Origin: Hydrogenophilales bacterium
GTDB taxonomy: Bacteria; Pseudomonadota; Gammaproteobacteria; Burkholderiales; Thiobacillaceae
Reading direction: 5' to 3'
Length of the DNA: 64,000 nt
NCBI GenBank assembly: GCA_016703155.1
Contig: JADJCP010000002.1
Span: 372,001 to 436,000 of the forward strand
The notes under the pieces were generated by a model, which saw only the letters and a program-made list of their open reading frames with translations, was not told where the DNA came from and did no database searches. The stretch's first letter is position 1. Each line of letters starts with the position of its first letter. Shown one piece after another: positions 61,885 through 64,000 of this stretch. Both the position numbers and the translations under genes were made by a program.

Positions 61885-62033
61885 CCAGACGATTCGCCCA
61901 GAAGCGCGCACCAGTAAGTAAAAAATTATGCCGCCCAATTACCTTAGATATTCAGTCAACTATTGCCGGCGCCCGTCCCAGCCCGTAAAATCGCCCCGTC
62001 GACTGACTTAACCAACACCACGGAGATAACCGC

Positions 62034-62617
62034 ATGGAACACCAACTGCCTGCCCTGCCCTACGCCAAGGATGCTCTGCAACCGCACATGTCCAGGGAGA
62101 CCTTCGAATACCACTATGGCAAACACCATCAGGCCTATGTCACCAACCTGAACAACCTGATCAGGGGCACCCCTTCGAGGACAAGTCCCTGGAAGAGATC
62201 GTCAAGACCGCCCCCGCCGGCGGCATCTACAACAACGCCGCCCAGGTCTCCAACCACACCTTCTTCTGGAACTGCATGCAGCCGAACGGTGGCGGCGCGC
62301 CCGGCGGCGCCCTGGCCAGCGCCATCAACGCCAAGTGGGGCAGCTTTGACGAGTTCAAGAAGGCCTTCCAGGCCAGCGCCGTGGGCAACTTCGGTTCGGG
62401 CTGGACCTGGCTGGTGAAGAAGGCCGACGGCAGCGTCGACATCGTCAACATGGGCGCCGCCGGCACCCCGCTGACCACCGCCGACACGCCCCTGCTCTGC
62501 GTCGACGTCTGGGAACACGCCTACTACATCGACTACCGCAACCTGCGTCCCAAGTTCGTCGAAACCTTCCTGAACAACCTGGTCAACTGGTCGTTCGCCG
62601 AAGCCAACTACGCCTGA
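62034..62617 (+). pseudogene. sodB: Iron superoxide dismutase, one-base frameshift
   Basis: About 194 residues when joined. First frame MEHQLPALPYAKDALQPHMS through YHYGKHHQAYVTNLNNLIRG; second frame AQVSNHTFFWNCMQPNGGG to NWSFAEANYA. Metal ligands: H in YHYGKHH, H in NHTFFW, and D/H in VDVWEHAYYIDY. The four-C run 62170-62173 lacks one base. GGALASAI and NHTFFW favour the Fe form. A terminator follows. Confidence 0.92.
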
Positions 62618-62654
62618 GCTTCACGCCTCCAAGGCTGGAGGCCCCCCAAAAAAA

Positions 62655-62683
62655 CGAGCACCCTCTGGTGCTCGTTTTTTTTT
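62655..62683. terminator. Bidirectional terminator between sodB and the Bcr-type gene
   Basis: CGAGCACC-CTCT-GGTGCTCG with an A-run on the left and nine T on the right. Confidence 0.92.
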
Positions 62684-62735
62684 GCCACTACAAACCATTG
62701 GCCCCGCGGGGATGAGCCCGCTTGGGATTGCTGCG

Positions 62736-63941
62736 TCATGTCGTCCAATGCTCAGGTTTCGCCAGGACAATCATCAGTTTGTGCACCACCCATGCGCCCA
62801 GGCCGCACACAGCCATGACCGTCGCCAGGGGCACGATGCTGCCTTTGCCCGACAGGCCCAGCGCGGCACCGGCGAGCGCGGCGGCGCCGAACTGCAGTGC
62901 GCCGATGAGCGCCGAGGCGGTGCCGGCGATCTGGCCGTGGCTGGCCATGGCGGCGGCGTTGGCGTTCGGGTTGACCAGGCCCAGGCTGGCCATGAAGACG
63001 AACAGGCAGATCAATAACGGAATCATGGGCGGTTGGCCGTACAGGGCGAACAGCGCCAGGATCAGCGCCGATAACGCGGTGAGCCGCAGGGAGCGGCGCA
63101 ACAGCGTCGTCAGCGGCGTGTGGCGCAGCAGGCGCGCGTTGATCTGGCTGGCGGCGATGAAGCCGACGGCGTTGATGCCGAACACCCAGCCGAAGTGTTC
63201 CGGGGCGATGCCGTAGAGGCCGATGAGTACCTGCGGTGAGCCGGCGATGTAGGCGAACATGCCGGCGCTGGCCAGTGCGGCGGCCAGGCCGTAGCCCATG
63301 TAACCGCGCTGGCGCAGCAGGCCGAGGTAGTCGCCAGCGACACCCGCCAGGGTCATGGGCGGCGCGTGAGTGCTGTCGCGGGTTTCGGCCAGCCTGCGGT
63401 AGACCAGTCCGAGGCAGAGCGCCCCGAAACCGGCCAGTAGGGCAAACAAGGCGCGCCAGCCGAGGGCAGCGCTGACCCAGCCACCGAGCAGGGGCGCGAG
63501 GATGGGCGCGACGCCCATGATCAGGATGAGCATGGAAAAAGCGCGCGCCGATTCCTGGGCGCTACAGCGGTCGCGCACCACGGCACGGGCGATGACCATG
63601 CCGGCGCAACCACCCAGGGCTTGCAGGAAACGCCAGGCGGCGAGGGCTTCGAGGCTGCCGGCGAGGGCACAGCCGAGCGAGGCGAGGCTGTAGATGACCA
63701 GCCCGGCATAGAGCGGCGGCTTGCGTCCGAAGCGGTCGCTGAGCGGGCCATAGAAGAGTTGCCCGAGCGAGATGCCGATGAAGAAGCTGGCCAGGGTGTA
63801 TTCCGCCTGGCCGGTGCCGTTGGCCAGTTCTGCTTCGATGGCCGGAAAGGCCGGCAGATACAGGTCGATGGACAGCGGCGCGATGGCGATGAGCATGCCC
63901 AGCAGCACCAGCCAGCCGGGGAAGGTACGCCCCTGGTTCAT
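62736..63941 (-). CDS. Bcr/CflA-family drug efflux MFS transporter
   Basis: 401 residues, 12 helices. Family features: PLSIDLYLPAFPAIEAELA in helix 1, SLGQLFYGPLSDRFGRKPPL (MFS motif A), LQALGGCAGMVIARAVVRDR (motif C-like), and a long second half ending KPEHWTT. Bcr/CflA members export bicyclomycin, chloramphenicol, sulfonamides or Cys-containing peptides; the substrate is unknown. The ATG overlaps the stop of an upstream gene (ATGA). Confidence 0.9.
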   Translation of the reverse strand: MNQGRTFPGWLVLLGMLIAIAPLSIDLYLPAFPAIEAELANGTGQAEYTLASFFIGISLGQLFYGPLSDRFGRKPPLYAGLVIYSLASLGCALAGSLEALAAWRFLQALGGCAGMVIARAVVRDRCSAQESARAFSMLILIMGVAPILAPLLGGWVSAALGWRALFALLAGFGALCLGLVYRRLAETRDSTHAPPMTLAGVAGDYLGLLRQRGYMGYGLAAALASAGMFAYIAGSPQVLIGLYGIAPEHFGWVFGINAVGFIAASQINARLLRHTPLTTLLRRSLRLTALSALILALFALYGQPPMIPLLICLFVFMASLGLVNPNANAAAMASHGQIAGTASALIGALQFGAAALAGAALGLSGKGSIVPLATVMAVCGLGAWVVHKLMIVLAKPEHWTT

Positions 63942-64000
63942 GGCTGCGCGCCAATCCGGAAGGACAACATGCCGATACTGCCGTATTCGATGCGGTCGTT
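63938..64000 (-). CDS. 3' end of an unidentified gene (rest outside window)
   Basis: The last 20 codons of a leftward frame end in a TGA that overlaps the Bcr-type ATG, the same coupling seen elsewhere in the window. The visible tail (DRIEYGSIGMLSFRIGAQP) is too short to name. Confidence 0.5.
   Translation of the reverse strand, partial: NDRIEYGSIGMLSFRIGAQP

Noticed and set aside
1..64000. tRNA, rRNA, CRISPR arrays, prophage
   Set aside because: None was recognisable: no regularly spaced repeats, no cloverleaf-like TTCRANY clusters noticed and no phage structural genes. A covariance-model scan would be needed to exclude small RNAs.

Overview
The window is GC-rich and densely coded, with many genes joined by 4-base ATGA or GTGA overlaps. 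It looks like a chromosome segment of a chemolithotrophic sulfur- and hydrogen-oxidising proteobacterium (Beta- or Gammaproteobacteria; a Thiobacillus-like lineage is a guess from gene content, not a placement). The metabolic evidence is an Isp-type [NiFe] hydrogenase operon, soxX/soxA/soxB, flavocytochrome c sulfide dehydrogenase (fccAB), a persulfide dioxygenase/rhodanese/DsrE/TSUP cluster and two DsrC-family proteins.

Layout: 1-4.3 kb, hydrogenase (isp2, isp1, small subunit, HupH, endopeptidase, divergent hypC). 4.3-11.6 kb, housekeeping and conserved genes (degenerate HD-GYP protein, thioredoxin-TPR protein, DUF3025, SpoIIAA-like protein, EamA transporter, RmuC, PadR regulator). 11.8-13.7 kb, a large multihaem lipoprotein cytochrome c cut by one in-frame TAA. 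13.9-17.0 kb, AEC transporter, cysteine desulfurase, glutamine amidotransferase and a truncated PLP-enzyme relic. 17.1-22.1 kb, sulfur cluster (TSUP exporter divergent from an ArsR-rhodanese regulator, Trx-like exported protein, DsrE, persulfide dioxygenase, MFS, rhodanese). 22.1-24.1 kb, DUF190-CrcB-ModE-like-sterol desaturase. 24.1-32.8 kb, IPTL-CTERM miniprotein, phytase-like lipoprotein, leucyl aminopeptidase and aceEF. 32.8-37.5 kb, an accessory patch: VapBC, a decayed integron integrase split by a hairpin-ended element, two orphan genes, a decayed IS1595-type insertion and one of a pair of inverted 115-bp repeats. 37.5-44.1 kb, Spy-like proteins, fccAB with a DsrE-like partner, a BaeSR-type two-component system and a DUF2242 lipoprotein. 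44.3-53.7 kb, ABC-F ATPase, soxB/A/X, M48 protease, moaC, a SUMF1-domain protein and the two DsrC-family genes. 53.9-64.0 kb, alpha-2-macroglobulin with penicillin-binding protein 1C, sodB and a Bcr-type exporter.

How the parts fit: FccAB and SoxXAB would oxidise sulfide and thiosulfate in the periplasm. DsrE/DsrC-type carriers, rhodaneses and the dioxygenase would handle sulfane sulfur, and the TSUP protein would export sulfite or a related anion. The hydrogenase would feed H2 electrons to the quinone pool through the haem b and HdrD-like subunits.

Caution on sequence quality: at least nine genes that otherwise look functional carry single-base frameshifts, most of them at short homopolymers (DUF3025 gene, pepA twice, aceE, sensor kinase, one spy-like gene, soxA, pbpC, sodB, probably the sterol desaturase). 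This pattern suggests sequencing or assembly indels rather than mass decay. I saw no rRNA, tRNA or CRISPR array.
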